In this document: in pieces, positions 45,481-54,275 of the stretch
Layout: the number at the start of each line of letters is the position of its first letter
Numbering within the stretch: position 1 is the first letter of the stretch
NCBI GenBank assembly: GCA_902624185.1
Contig: CACNWU010000002.1
Location: forward strand, 54,962 to 118,961
DNA length: 64,000 bases
Source: an uncultured Pelagibacteraceae bacterium
Lineage (GTDB): Bacteria > Pseudomonadota > Alphaproteobacteria > Pelagibacterales > Pelagibacteraceae
Direction of reading: 5' to 3'
Position numbers and translations under genes: made by a program
Notes under the pieces: model-generated
What the model saw: the letters and a program-made list of their open reading frames with translations, nothing else
Database searches by the model: none
Told to the model about the DNA's origin: nothing

Positions 45481-47220
45481 ATGACTAATATTGAAATTTT
45501 AAAAAGACTTTATAAAGATTATACAAAAAAATATTTAAAACAAATCTTACTCTCTGTTTTTTTTTCTTTACTTTTAGCTGCTAGCACTTCGTCTGTTGCT
45601 TACTTATTGGACCCTGCTATTAAACAATTATTTATCAATCAAGATCAAAATTTAATTTTTGTTATACCTGGTTTAATAGTTTTGGCATTTTTTATCAAAG
45701 GCGGCTCATTATATCTCGCAAAAGTAATAATGATTAATGTTTCGGAAAATGTAAGAAAAGATATCCAAGTCGATATGTTTGCCTCAATAATTAAAGCTGA
45801 TACAAAATTAATTGATAACAAACATTCTGGAAAATTTATTACCAACATAGTTAATGATGTAAATATGATTACCAATCTTGTTAGCACAGCAATTTTAAAT
45901 CTTTTTAAAGATAGTTTAACTTTGATAGGCTTGCTGTCAGTTATGTTTTATCAAAACTGGAAACTATCATTAGTAGCAATTATTATGATACCTTTGGCCA
46001 GTATAGCTGCGAGAACACTTGGAAAAAGAATAAGCAAAGTGACAACTGAAGCAATGCAAAAAGCAGGTATTTTAAATACATATCTAATGGAAATATTTAA
46101 GAATCACAAATTAATGAAAATTTTTCAAAAAGAATCTTATGAGAAAAATAGAGCTAATATTTATATAAATAACCTCAAAGAAACGTCTAGAAAAATTAAT
46201 ATAGTTTTTGTTAGAGCCTCTCCAATTATGGAGGCCTTAACCGGAATTATGATAGCATGTCTAATTTTTATATCTGCAAAACTTGTTGCAAATAACGAAT
46301 TAGAAGTGAGTAATTTTTTTTCATTTCTTGCTGCAATGATGTTGGCTTATCAACCTGTTAGATCTCTAGCTACTCTTAATATTGTTATTCAACAAGGTTT
46401 ATCTGGTGCAAGAAGAGTTCTGCCAATAGTTGATGATATAAATGAGGTTAAAGATAACGATAAAGCTACCGATATAAACATTAATGAGGGTAAAATTACT
46501 TTTAGTGATGTTTCATTTGATTATGATAAAAACGAGAATAAAATATTAAAATCAATTAAGCTAGATATTCCAGGGAAAAAAATGACATCGTTGGTTGGCC
46601 ACAGTGGAGCTGGTAAATCAACAATACTAAATTTAATTCCAAGATTTTATAACATTCATGAAGGTGATATAAAAATTGACAATCAATCAATTTATAAATC
46701 AACGATAAGATCGCTAAGGAATAATATATCTTTAGTAAGTCAGGACACAACTCTGTTTGATGATACAATAAAAAATAATATTGCCTATGCAAATTTAGAT
46801 GCTTCAGATGATCAAATTAAAGCTGCTGCAAAATTTTCTTTTGCTGATGAATTTATTGAGAAATTACCAAAAAAATATGAAACTATTATTGGAGAAAATG
46901 GAATTAAACTATCTGGTGGAGAAAAACAAAGATTATCTATTGCACGAGCAATTCTTAAAAAAAGCCAGATAATATTATTAGATGAGGCAACTTCTTCATT
47001 GGATGCCGATACAGAAAATAAAATTCAAAAGGCAATTAGTTTTTTAACTGAGGGTAAAACAACAATAGTAATCGCTCATAGATTATCGACTATATTAAAT
47101 TCAGATAAGATTTATGTAATAGATAATGGATCAGTTGTAGGTGAGGGTAAACATGATGATCTATTAAGTACATCTAAAATTTATAAAAATTTCTACGAAA
47201 AACAAATTAAAAGATTGTAA
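45481..47220 (+). CDS. msbA: ABC transporter, lipid A export permease/ATPase (MsbA-like)
   Basis: 579-aa half-transporter with an N-terminal six-TM domain (~20-310) fused to an ATPase domain. Walker A is GHSGAGKST, signature LSGGEKQRLSIARAI, Walker B IILLDEATSSLD, H-loop IVIAHRLST. Size and fusion order match MsbA. It is followed by waaA, lpxK and an lpxL-like gene, which makes lipid A/core-lipid flipping the likely role. Shares its last base with the waaA start. Confidence 0.87.
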   Translation: MTNIEILKRLYKDYTKKYLKQILLSVFFSLLLAASTSSVAYLLDPAIKQLFINQDQNLIFVIPGLIVLAFFIKGGSLYLAKVIMINVSENVRKDIQVDMFASIIKADTKLIDNKHSGKFITNIVNDVNMITNLVSTAILNLFKDSLTLIGLLSVMFYQNWKLSLVAIIMIPLASIAARTLGKRISKVTTEAMQKAGILNTYLMEIFKNHKLMKIFQKESYEKNRANIYINNLKETSRKINIVFVRASPIMEALTGIMIACLIFISAKLVANNELEVSNFFSFLAAMMLAYQPVRSLATLNIVIQQGLSGARRVLPIVDDINEVKDNDKATDININEGKITFSDVSFDYDKNENKILKSIKLDIPGKKMTSLVGHSGAGKSTILNLIPRFYNIHEGDIKIDNQSIYKSTIRSLRNNISLVSQDTTLFDDTIKNNIAYANLDASDDQIKAAAKFSFADEFIEKLPKKYETIIGENGIKLSGGEKQRLSIARAILKKSQIILLDEATSSLDADTENKIQKAISFLTEGKTTIVIAHRLSTILNSDKIYVIDNGSVVGEGKHDDLLSTSKIYKNFYEKQIKRL

Positions 47221-48464
47221 TGTTATTTTTTTATAGAATTTTAATTAACATTACTTTTTTACTGTCACCATTAATTATTCTATTTAGGATTTTCAGAAAA
47301 AAGGAAGATTACAAAAGAGTAAAGGAAAAATTATGTTTTTTTTCTCAATCTAAAAAATCAGGTAAATTAATATGGTTACATGGAGCTAGTGTTGGAGAGT
47401 TTCAAAGTATTGTACCTTTAATAGAAAAATTTGAAAAAATGAAAAATATTTCACAAATTCTGATTACATCAAATACTTTGAGTTCCTCGAAGATAATATC
47501 AAAAGTTAAGTCTAAAAAAATAATTCATCAATTTTTTCCTATAGATACAAATTTTCTAAGTAAAAAATTTCTCAATTATTGGAAGCCTTCTTTAGCGTTA
47601 TTTATAGACTCCGAAGTTTGGCCAAATATGATTTTAAATTTAGAAAAAAATAATATTCCTATAGTTCTAATTAATGGAAGGATTACAAAAAAAACTTTTG
47701 ACAGATGGAAAAGGTTTTCAAATTTTTCTAATTTTATTTTCAGTAAATTCAAATTGTGTCTATCAGCAAGTAAAGAGTCGCAAATTTATCTTAAAAGATT
47801 AGGTGCAAAAAAAACAATATATATTGGAAACTTAAAATTTTCTCAGTCTGAAAATGAGATCAATAAAATTAGTGCAAAAACAAAAAAATATATTTCAAAA
47901 AGAGTAATATGGTGTGCTTCAAGCACACACAATAGTGAAGAAGAATTTTGTGGTAATGTTCATAAAAAACTTCGAATGAAATATCATAATTTATTAACAA
48001 TCATAATTCCTCGCCACATTGATAGAGTTGAAGAGATTGAAGATCAGCTGAAAAATATTGGATTAAAAACACATAAAGAAATTCCAGAAAAAAAAATTCC
48101 TAAAAACACAGATATATATATTGTTAACTCTTACGGAAAAACTAAATCTTTTTTCTCGATTTGTAAAAATGTATTTTTAGGAGGTTCTATTATAAATCAT
48201 GGTGGGCAAAATCCACTAGAGGCAGCAAGATTTGGTTGCAATATTTTGCATGGGAAAAATGTAAGAAATTTTAATGAAATCTATAAGTTTTTAAAAAATC
48301 AAAAAATTACATATGAGATTGATAAATCAAGTAATATGGCAGATACATTGAATAAACTTCTTTCCTCTAAAAAAAATTTCAAAAAGAATATTAAAAAAAA
48401 AATTAACTTGATGGGAAAAAAAATATTAAAAGATACATTAAAAGAAATAGATATTTTTTTATAA
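47220..48464 (+). CDS. waaA: 3-deoxy-D-manno-octulosonic acid transferase
   Basis: Adds KDO to lipid A precursor. The 414-aa protein has one N-terminal TM anchor (~5-24), LHGASVGEFQSIVPLI, DSEVWPNMI, and the C-terminal GT-B nucleotide-site motif GGSIINHGGQNPLEAARFG. Typical length for a bifunctional-type KdtA/WaaA. Shares one base with the transporter and ends 1 nt before lpxK. Confidence 0.94.
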   Translation: MLFFYRILINITFLLSPLIILFRIFRKKEDYKRVKEKLCFFSQSKKSGKLIWLHGASVGEFQSIVPLIEKFEKMKNISQILITSNTLSSSKIISKVKSKKIIHQFFPIDTNFLSKKFLNYWKPSLALFIDSEVWPNMILNLEKNNIPIVLINGRITKKTFDRWKRFSNFSNFIFSKFKLCLSASKESQIYLKRLGAKKTIYIGNLKFSQSENEINKISAKTKKYISKRVIWCASSTHNSEEEFCGNVHKKLRMKYHNLLTIIIPRHIDRVEEIEDQLKNIGLKTHKEIPEKKIPKNTDIYIVNSYGKTKSFFSICKNVFLGGSIINHGGQNPLEAARFGCNILHGKNVRNFNEIYKFLKNQKITYEIDKSSNMADTLNKLLSSKKNFKKNIKKKINLMGKKILKDTLKEIDIFL

Positions 48465-48465
48465 A

Positions 48466-49407
48466 ATGCAGTTTAAAAAACCAAAATTTTGGAAATATAA
48501 AAAAATTAATTTTTTATCAAAGATTTTGAAACCATTTACCTCGATTATTATTCTTAATAACCTTTTTTTAAATTTTAAAAAAAAAACAAAATTTTCGCAA
48601 ATCAAATCAATTTGTGTAGGAAATATATACATAGGCGGTACAGGAAAAACCCCATTAACAATAAAATTATTTGATCTTTTTAATGACAACAATATAAAAA
48701 CTGTAACTGCAAAAAAAAATTACAAAAATCAACTTGATGAAGAAATTATTCTAAAAAAAAAAACTAAGTTAATTGTAGCTAATAACAGATTGAATGCTAT
48801 TAAAAATGCCATAAATGATTTATATGAGGTCATAATTTTTGATGATGGTCTTCAAGATAGTCAAATAGATTATGATTTAAAATTTGTATGCTTCAAAATT
48901 AAAAACTGGATTGGCAATGGTCAATTAATTCCAGCAGGGCCCTTAAGAGAAAAGCTTAATAGTTTAAAAAAGTATGATGCTGTCTTTCTAAATGGGCAAA
49001 TTAACGCTTCAAAAGATATAGAAAAAACAATTTATAGTATTAATCCTAAAATAAAAATTTTTTATACTTATTATGAGCCAAAAAATCTTAAAGAAATTAA
49101 TTTAGAGCGAAAATATCTAATTTTTTCTGGAATTGGTGAACCAGATGATTTTAAAGAAATCTTACTTAAAAATAAATTTAAAATTTCTAAGGAAATTATA
49201 TACCCTGACCATTATAAGTATTCAAAAAATGACATTGAAAAAATAATTAAGCAAGCAAAACTAATAAATTCAGAAATAATTACTACCGAAAAAGATTATA
49301 CTAAGATATTTGAAAATTATAAAAAAGAAATTAATTACTTAGAGGTTGAATTAAAAATTCACGAAGAAGAAGATTTGAAAAATTTTATAAGAATAACAAA
49401 TGAATAA
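48466..49407 (+). CDS. lpxK: Tetraacyldisaccharide 4'-kinase
   Basis: Phosphorylates the lipid A precursor. The 313-aa P-loop protein has Walker A GNIYIGGTGKTP and the catalytic FDDGLQD segment with PAGPLREKL. The usual SRGYG...GDEP loop of the family is reduced here to KKNYKNQLDEE. The gene is shorter and more divergent than well-studied LpxK, but the active-site aspartates are kept. Overlaps the acyltransferase gene by 8 nt. Confidence 0.88.
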   Translation: MQFKKPKFWKYKKINFLSKILKPFTSIIILNNLFLNFKKKTKFSQIKSICVGNIYIGGTGKTPLTIKLFDLFNDNNIKTVTAKKNYKNQLDEEIILKKKTKLIVANNRLNAIKNAINDLYEVIIFDDGLQDSQIDYDLKFVCFKIKNWIGNGQLIPAGPLREKLNSLKKYDAVFLNGQINASKDIEKTIYSINPKIKIFYTYYEPKNLKEINLERKYLIFSGIGEPDDFKEILLKNKFKISKEIIYPDHYKYSKNDIEKIIKQAKLINSEIITTEKDYTKIFENYKKEINYLEVELKIHEEEDLKNFIRITNE

Positions 49408-50260
49408 AATAAAATACTTTATACAATTTTTATTAATTTTTCTTTTTTTTATAATTTTTAAAATTATAGGAATAAAATTATCTAGAATTTTAGCAGGTAA
49501 GTTTTTTATGATTATAGGTTCATTTTTTAGATCTAAAAAAGTAACTAATAAAAATATTTTAAGGGCGTTTCCAAATATAGATAATATTTCAAAAAAAAAA
49601 ATTGAGAAAGACATGTGGTCTTATTATGGAAAAATTTTTGCAGAGTATGTTTTCATAAAACAATTTCGGTTATTAAATTCAAGTTCTTTTGTTGAACTTG
49701 AAGGACAAGAAATATTAGATGAAATAAAATCTAATCGTAAACCAGTTATCTTTATTTCTGGCCATTTTGATAACTTTGAGTTGATGGCAATGCTGATAGA
49801 AAAGTCTGGGGTCGACTTAGCTGCAATTTATAGGCCTTTGAATAATCAATTTATTAATCCATTTATGGAAGTTATTAGAAAAAAATATATCTGTAAAAAA
49901 CAAATCAAAAAGGGAATCTCAGGAACAAAAGAAATATTAAAATATTTTAAAAAGGGAACCTCAATAGCATTAATGATAGATCAAAGAGTATCAGAAGGTG
50001 AAAGAATAGATTTTTTTGGAGAAGATGCATTAACAACAACAATTCCAGCGCAATTTGTAAAAAAGTTTAGATGTAAAATAGTCCCAGTTCATATTGAGCG
50101 AGGAAAAAATGATAAATTTAGATGTAAAATTCTTAAACCTATCGATTTTGAGGAAAATGAAAACATAGAGAAAATAACTGCTAATTTAAACAAGGTGATT
50201 GAAAAAATGATTTTAAAGAATCCAGGCCAATGGATTTGGACTCATAATCGCTGGAAGTAA
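49400..50260 (+). CDS. Lipid A biosynthesis lauroyl/myristoyl acyltransferase (LpxL/HtrB family)
   Basis: 286-aa membrane-anchored acyltransferase (TM ~7-29). Active-site motif HFDNFE in FISGHFDNFELMAM, then DQRVSEGERIDFFGEDALT, and the C-terminal IWTHNRWK typical of the LpxL/LpxM family. Adds a secondary acyl chain to KDO-lipid A. Last gene of the ubiA-msbA-waaA-lpxK-acyltransferase run. One free base separates its stop from the convergent DUF2093 stop. Confidence 0.92.
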   Translation: MNKIKYFIQFLLIFLFFIIFKIIGIKLSRILAGKFFMIIGSFFRSKKVTNKNILRAFPNIDNISKKKIEKDMWSYYGKIFAEYVFIKQFRLLNSSSFVELEGQEILDEIKSNRKPVIFISGHFDNFELMAMLIEKSGVDLAAIYRPLNNQFINPFMEVIRKKYICKKQIKKGISGTKEILKYFKKGTSIALMIDQRVSEGERIDFFGEDALTTTIPAQFVKKFRCKIVPVHIERGKNDKFRCKILKPIDFEENENIEKITANLNKVIEKMILKNPGQWIWTHNRWK

Positions 50261-50261
50261 T

Positions 50262-50453
50262 TTATTTTATCTTATCTCTTTTTAATGAAGCTTCTACATA
50301 AGAATAATAAGGTTCTTGATCTTCAACATTCCAATAATTAAGATTTTTGATTGAAATTTTTTTACCTGATAAAGCACAAATAACATGATCGCCATCTTCA
50401 ATAATTTCAAAATTATTCGGCAGATACTTTATTTTTGCTAATTTTTTAAACAT
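50262..50453 (-). CDS. DUF2093-like small protein
   Basis: 63 aa from ATG at 50453 (or 68 from 50468). The core KIKYLPNNFEIIEDGDHVICALSGKKISIKNLNYWNVEDQEPYYS matches the alphaproteobacterial DUF2093 family. A single cysteine (VICALSGK) is present. Function unknown; the fold looks like a small beta domain. It faces purD 21 nt away. Confidence 0.72.
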   Translation of the reverse strand: MFKKLAKIKYLPNNFEIIEDGDHVICALSGKKISIKNLNYWNVEDQEPYYSYVEASLKRDKIK

Positions 50454-50474
50454 TTTTAGTTTATACATTAATAT

Positions 50475-51734
50475 ATGAAATTTGGAATAATTGGAAGTGG
50501 CGGAAGAGAGCATGCAATCTGTGCAACTTTAAAAAAATCAGCAAATGTTAAAAAAATTTATTGTTTCCCTGGTAATGCTGGAACAGCAGAAATTGCAGAA
50601 AATGTTCAAATCGAAATGGAAAAATTTCAAGACCTTAAAAATTTTATTCTAGAAAAAAAAATTGATTTTGTTATCGTTGGCCCAGAAATACCACTAGTGG
50701 ACGGCATTGTCGATTTTTTGGAAAAGTTTGATATTAAAGTGTTTGGTCCAAATAAAATCGCCTCTCAACTTGAAGGTTCAAAAATATTTACTAAAAAACT
50801 ATGTCAAAAGTATCATATTCCAACTGCTAAATTTGGGATATTCGAAAGCACAAAAGAAGCTGAGGAATATTTAAAAAATTGTAAATTTCCTGTTGTTATA
50901 AAAGCTGATGGTTTAGCCGCAGGAAAAGGTGTGTATATTTGTGAAAATGAGACTGAGTCCTTAGTAGCAATAAATGAAATTTTTAATGGAAAATTTGGAG
51001 AAACAAAAAATTTATTAATAGAAGAGTTTTTGAAGGGTGAAGAAATGAGTTTTTTTATTATTTCTGATGGAAAAAACTATAGGAAATTTGGCACTGCACA
51101 AGATCATAAAAGAGTACAAGAGGGTGACAAAGGGAAAAATACTGGAGGGATGGGTGCATATTCACCTTCCAGACTTGAAAGTGAGGAATTAAATAAAAAG
51201 ATAATTAACAAAATTATTAAGCCAACTTTAAAAGGGTTAGAAGAATTAGATACTAATTTTAAAGGTTTTTTATATGCAGGACTTATGATTGTTAATAACG
51301 AACCATTTCTTATTGAATACAATGTAAGAATGGGTGATCCAGAATGTCAAACTATATTGCCAAAACTTAAAAGTGATTTTGCGAAAATTATTGAGGCAAG
51401 TTGTAATGAAAAACTTGAAAAAATTGATATCGACTGGCATGAAGATAAGACTTTATGTATTGTGCTTTGTTCAAAAGGTTACCCAGAGGATTATAAAATT
51501 AATGTTGAAATCAAATTAGATACTATACAATTTAAAGAAAATGAATTCCTTTTTCATGCTGGAACAAAATACGATAACAAAAAAATTTTTTCAAATGGTG
51601 GTAGAGTTTTAAATTTTGTAATAAGATCTAATAATTTTAAAGTTGCAAGAGAATCAGCAATAAAATTGATTAATCAAATTAACTGGGAAAATGGTTTTTT
51701 TAGAAAAGATATAGGATACAAAGTAATTGATTGA
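50475..51734 (+). CDS. purD: Phosphoribosylamine-glycine ligase
   Basis: Second step of purine synthesis, using ATP and glycine. The 419-aa ATP-grasp enzyme has FGIIGSGGREHAI, FPGNAGTAEIAENVQI, FPVVIKADGLAAGKGVYIC (ATP loop), AQDHKRVQEGDKGKNTGGMGAYSPS and EYNVRMGDPECQTILP. Standard length. Its stop shares a base with the rsmD start. Confidence 0.97.
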   Translation: MKFGIIGSGGREHAICATLKKSANVKKIYCFPGNAGTAEIAENVQIEMEKFQDLKNFILEKKIDFVIVGPEIPLVDGIVDFLEKFDIKVFGPNKIASQLEGSKIFTKKLCQKYHIPTAKFGIFESTKEAEEYLKNCKFPVVIKADGLAAGKGVYICENETESLVAINEIFNGKFGETKNLLIEEFLKGEEMSFFIISDGKNYRKFGTAQDHKRVQEGDKGKNTGGMGAYSPSRLESEELNKKIINKIIKPTLKGLEELDTNFKGFLYAGLMIVNNEPFLIEYNVRMGDPECQTILPKLKSDFAKIIEASCNEKLEKIDIDWHEDKTLCIVLCSKGYPEDYKINVEIKLDTIQFKENEFLFHAGTKYDNKKIFSNGGRVLNFVIRSNNFKVARESAIKLINQINWENGFFRKDIGYKVID

Positions 51735-52294
51735 TGAGAATAATTTCAGGCAGATTTAAGGGCAAAAAAATTTGCCTACCCAATGACAAAAGTACAAGAC
51801 CACTTAAAGATTTAGTAAAAGAATCGATTTTTAATGTTATTTCTCATTCAAATGAAATCGAAATAAAAATCAATAATTCAAATATCTTAGATTTATTTTC
51901 CGGCTCTGGATCTTTTGGGTTAGAGGCAATTTCTAGAGGTGCAAAGATTGTTACCTTTGTAGAAGATTACCAAGATGTTTTGGAAATTTTGATTAAAAAT
52001 ATATCTAAGCTCGATTGCCAAAATCAATGTCAAGTAATAAGGAAAAATTGTTTTGAATATTTAAATACGATTGAAAAGAATAGTCTGAAGTATGATTTAA
52101 TATTTTTAGACCCGCCCTTCAAAGAAAAAAATATCAATTCAATAATTGATAAAATTATTGAAAAAAAAATTATAAAAAAAAATGGTATAATTGTTATCCA
52201 CCGACATAAAAAAGATAATATTGATATAACAAACAAAATAAATATTTTTGACACAAGATTGTATGGTATTTCTAAAATAATTTTTGCAAATTAA
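51734..52294 (+). CDS. rsmD: 16S rRNA (guanine966-N2)-methyltransferase
   Basis: Methylates G966 of 16S rRNA. ISGRFKGKKICLPNDKSTRPLKDLVKESIFN is the family's N-terminus, followed by SAM motif LDLFSGSGSFGLEAISRGA and catalytic DPPF in LIFLDPPFKEKN. About 186 aa. ATG at 51734 is preferred to the track's TTG at 51731 since it overlaps the purD stop by one base (TGATG). Its stop overlaps the convergent pgi stop by 4 nt. Confidence 0.95.
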   Translation: MRIISGRFKGKKICLPNDKSTRPLKDLVKESIFNVISHSNEIEIKINNSNILDLFSGSGSFGLEAISRGAKIVTFVEDYQDVLEILIKNISKLDCQNQCQVIRKNCFEYLNTIEKNSLKYDLIFLDPPFKEKNINSIIDKIIEKKIIKKNGIIVIHRHKKDNIDITNKINIFDTRLYGISKIIFAN

Positions 52295-53460
52295 TTATTT
52301 CTTAAAATTTTGATAGTCTCTTTTTTAATCAATTCAACAGCTGGTTGATCATAAGGATTTAGTTTGAGTGCTCTTCCTAATAAAATTGTCTCGAGTATAA
52401 AGAATGTAAACAATTCTCCCAAAGTTTTTTCTTCTCTTTTTTTAACAATAAAACTTCTAAAAGGTATATTTTTCTTTTTAAAAATATTTTGAGTCGCTTT
52501 AAATTGTGCAAACATGATCTCATTTAAGCTTTTATTTTTTAAAAAAGAATGAGATCTCAAAATATCGTTTTTTTTAACATTTTTTATTTCATTATCTTCA
52601 TTAAAGAAGATGGTAAAAAAATTGTTTTTATTACCATCAAGATATAATTGCATCATACTGTGATTATCTTTCGGCATATTTGAAACTATCGGTAAAATAC
52701 CTTTGCCCTTTTTACCTAAACTTTCTGCTACTAGTTGTTGATACCAACTAAATAAATCATTAGAATTTTCATCGTAATTTATAATTATTGAATTAAATTT
52801 TTTTTTTTCATAAAAATATAATATTGAGTCTACATTTGATATTAATTTTTCTATAAATCCTCTCTTTCTAATTAAGTTATCAAATTGTTTAAATTTTTGC
52901 GGGTTTAAACCCATAAGACTTGCGGGCAACATACCTGTTTCAGATAAAACGGAATATCTACCCCCTATAAAATTTCTATGTTCAACTATTTCACTTTTCA
53001 TTTTATGTGCGATATGTGTTAAATAATTTTTTTTATTTTCAGTGATGAATAATGTATTTTTTTTTAAATTATCTAGATTAAAATTAACTATAGTTTCAAG
53101 CGTATTTCCAGATTTTGAAATAACAATATTTAATCTGGATATTTTTGTTTTTTTATCATTTTTAAAATCAAAATTATTGACAAACTCAAATTTTTTTTTA
53201 ATTTTTTTTTTAAAAAATGAATGGATGGCTTCAGCTCCAAGAATTGACCCTCCCATTCCAAAAATTCTAAAATTATCAAATTTTTTGAATTTTTTAATTT
53301 GTCTTAAATTATATGAGTATTTATAGTTCTCTCTTAAACTTAACAGAGTAGGTTCTAAGTTATTTAGATAATTTTTTTTGAGTTTATTCCAAATAAAATT
53401 TACTTTGGACTTCTTTTTAATTTTTTGGAAACCTTTAAACTCGATATTTCTAGAGAACAT
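52291..53460 (-). CDS. pgi: Glucose-6-phosphate isomerase, compact form
   Basis: Interconverts glucose 6-phosphate and fructose 6-phosphate. The 389-aa protein has IFGMGGSILGAEAIHSFF, phosphate-binding SKSGNTLETI, GGRYSVLSETGMLPASLMGL and the C-terminal NPYDQPAVELIKKE. It is shorter than Bacillus (~445) and E. coli (549) enzymes, with the catalytic blocks kept and the linking regions trimmed. It begins on the last base of the lipoprotein gene. Confidence 0.87.
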   Translation of the reverse strand: MFSRNIEFKGFQKIKKKSKVNFIWNKLKKNYLNNLEPTLLSLRENYKYSYNLRQIKKFKKFDNFRIFGMGGSILGAEAIHSFFKKKIKKKFEFVNNFDFKNDKKTKISRLNIVISKSGNTLETIVNFNLDNLKKNTLFITENKKNYLTHIAHKMKSEIVEHRNFIGGRYSVLSETGMLPASLMGLNPQKFKQFDNLIRKRGFIEKLISNVDSILYFYEKKKFNSIIINYDENSNDLFSWYQQLVAESLGKKGKGILPIVSNMPKDNHSMMQLYLDGNKNNFFTIFFNEDNEIKNVKKNDILRSHSFLKNKSLNEIMFAQFKATQNIFKKKNIPFRSFIVKKREEKTLGELFTFFILETILLGRALKLNPYDQPAVELIKKETIKILRNN

Positions 53461-53786
53461 TATTTTTTCTTAATCTGATCTAGAACAAAATCTTCTGCTG
53501 AGCTGTCACCACTTTTTTTTACTTTTTTATTTTGAAGACCGCCACTGATATTCAAAATATTTTCAATTTGAGTTTCTTCCTCTAATTTTAAAAGTTCATC
53601 CTCATAAAGTTCATCCTCTGGGCTGGGAAGATCCATAAAATTTGGAGGTAAAACTAATGGATTTTTTTTTTGAACTAAAAACTCATCACTATTTTCATTT
53701 TTTTTCCCACTTAAACCATCCTTTATAGACTGACAAGAGGTCAAAAATATTGCAAATAAAATTAAAAATAAATTAATTTTTTTCAT
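53460..53786 (-). CDS. Small lipoprotein, DUF3035-like
   Basis: 108-aa predicted lipoprotein: Lys-start signal MKKINLFLILFAIFLTSC with lipobox LTSC (Cys18), then EFLVQKKNPLVLPPNFMDLPSP, which resembles the conserved segment of DUF3035 proteins, and an acidic/helical end. Function unknown; the alphaproteobacterial family is associated with the outer membrane. The gene overlaps lspA, which would process it, by 14 nt. Confidence 0.82.
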   Translation of the reverse strand: MKKINLFLILFAIFLTSCQSIKDGLSGKKNENSDEFLVQKKNPLVLPPNFMDLPSPEDELYEDELLKLEEETQIENILNISGGLQNKKVKKSGDSSAEDFVLDQIKKK

Positions 53787-54264
53787 AAGATCGATTTTTA
53801 AAAAAAATTTCAGCTATAATAAGGCAAAAAACTCCCATTGAAACAAATATATCTGCAATATTAAATACAAACCAATGGAAATTTGAGATATGAAAGTCTA
53901 TAAAATCTGGCACAGAAGAGTAACGCACCCTATCGATAAAATTGCCAAATCCACCACCAAAAATTAATATATAGAAATAAGAAATATAATTTTTAGTTTT
54001 TATCAAAATTACAAATATTAAAGCTAAAATTAAAAAAATTATGATTGTTATTATATTGTAAAAAAAATTATCATTAAAATTTAACAGTCCAAAACCTATT
54101 CCATCGTTCCATATAAGCTGAATATTTAAAAAGCTTGTTAAATAAAGTGGATTGTTTTGATTTTCAAAAAAATTTATTACATAGTATTTTGAAAATTGAT
54201 CTAAGCAAAAAATCAAAATAATAATAGAAAATTTAATTAAAAAATTTTTTAAACTTTGACTCAT
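53773..54264 (-). CDS. lspA: Lipoprotein signal peptidase (signal peptidase II)
   Basis: Cleaves signal peptides before the lipidated cysteine; inner-membrane aspartyl protease. The 163 aa show four TM helices with the two catalytic Asp in GGGFGNFIDRVR and FNIADIFVSMGV. Standard length. Conserved neighbour ileS is 11 nt upstream, ribF beyond, as in the classic ribF-ileS-lspA order. Confidence 0.95.
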   Translation of the reverse strand: MSQSLKNFLIKFSIIILIFCLDQFSKYYVINFFENQNNPLYLTSFLNIQLIWNDGIGFGLLNFNDNFFYNIITIIIFLILALIFVILIKTKNYISYFYILIFGGGFGNFIDRVRYSSVPDFIDFHISNFHWFVFNIADIFVSMGVFCLIIAEIFFKNRSYEKN

Positions 54265-54275
54265 TTATTTTGCAA

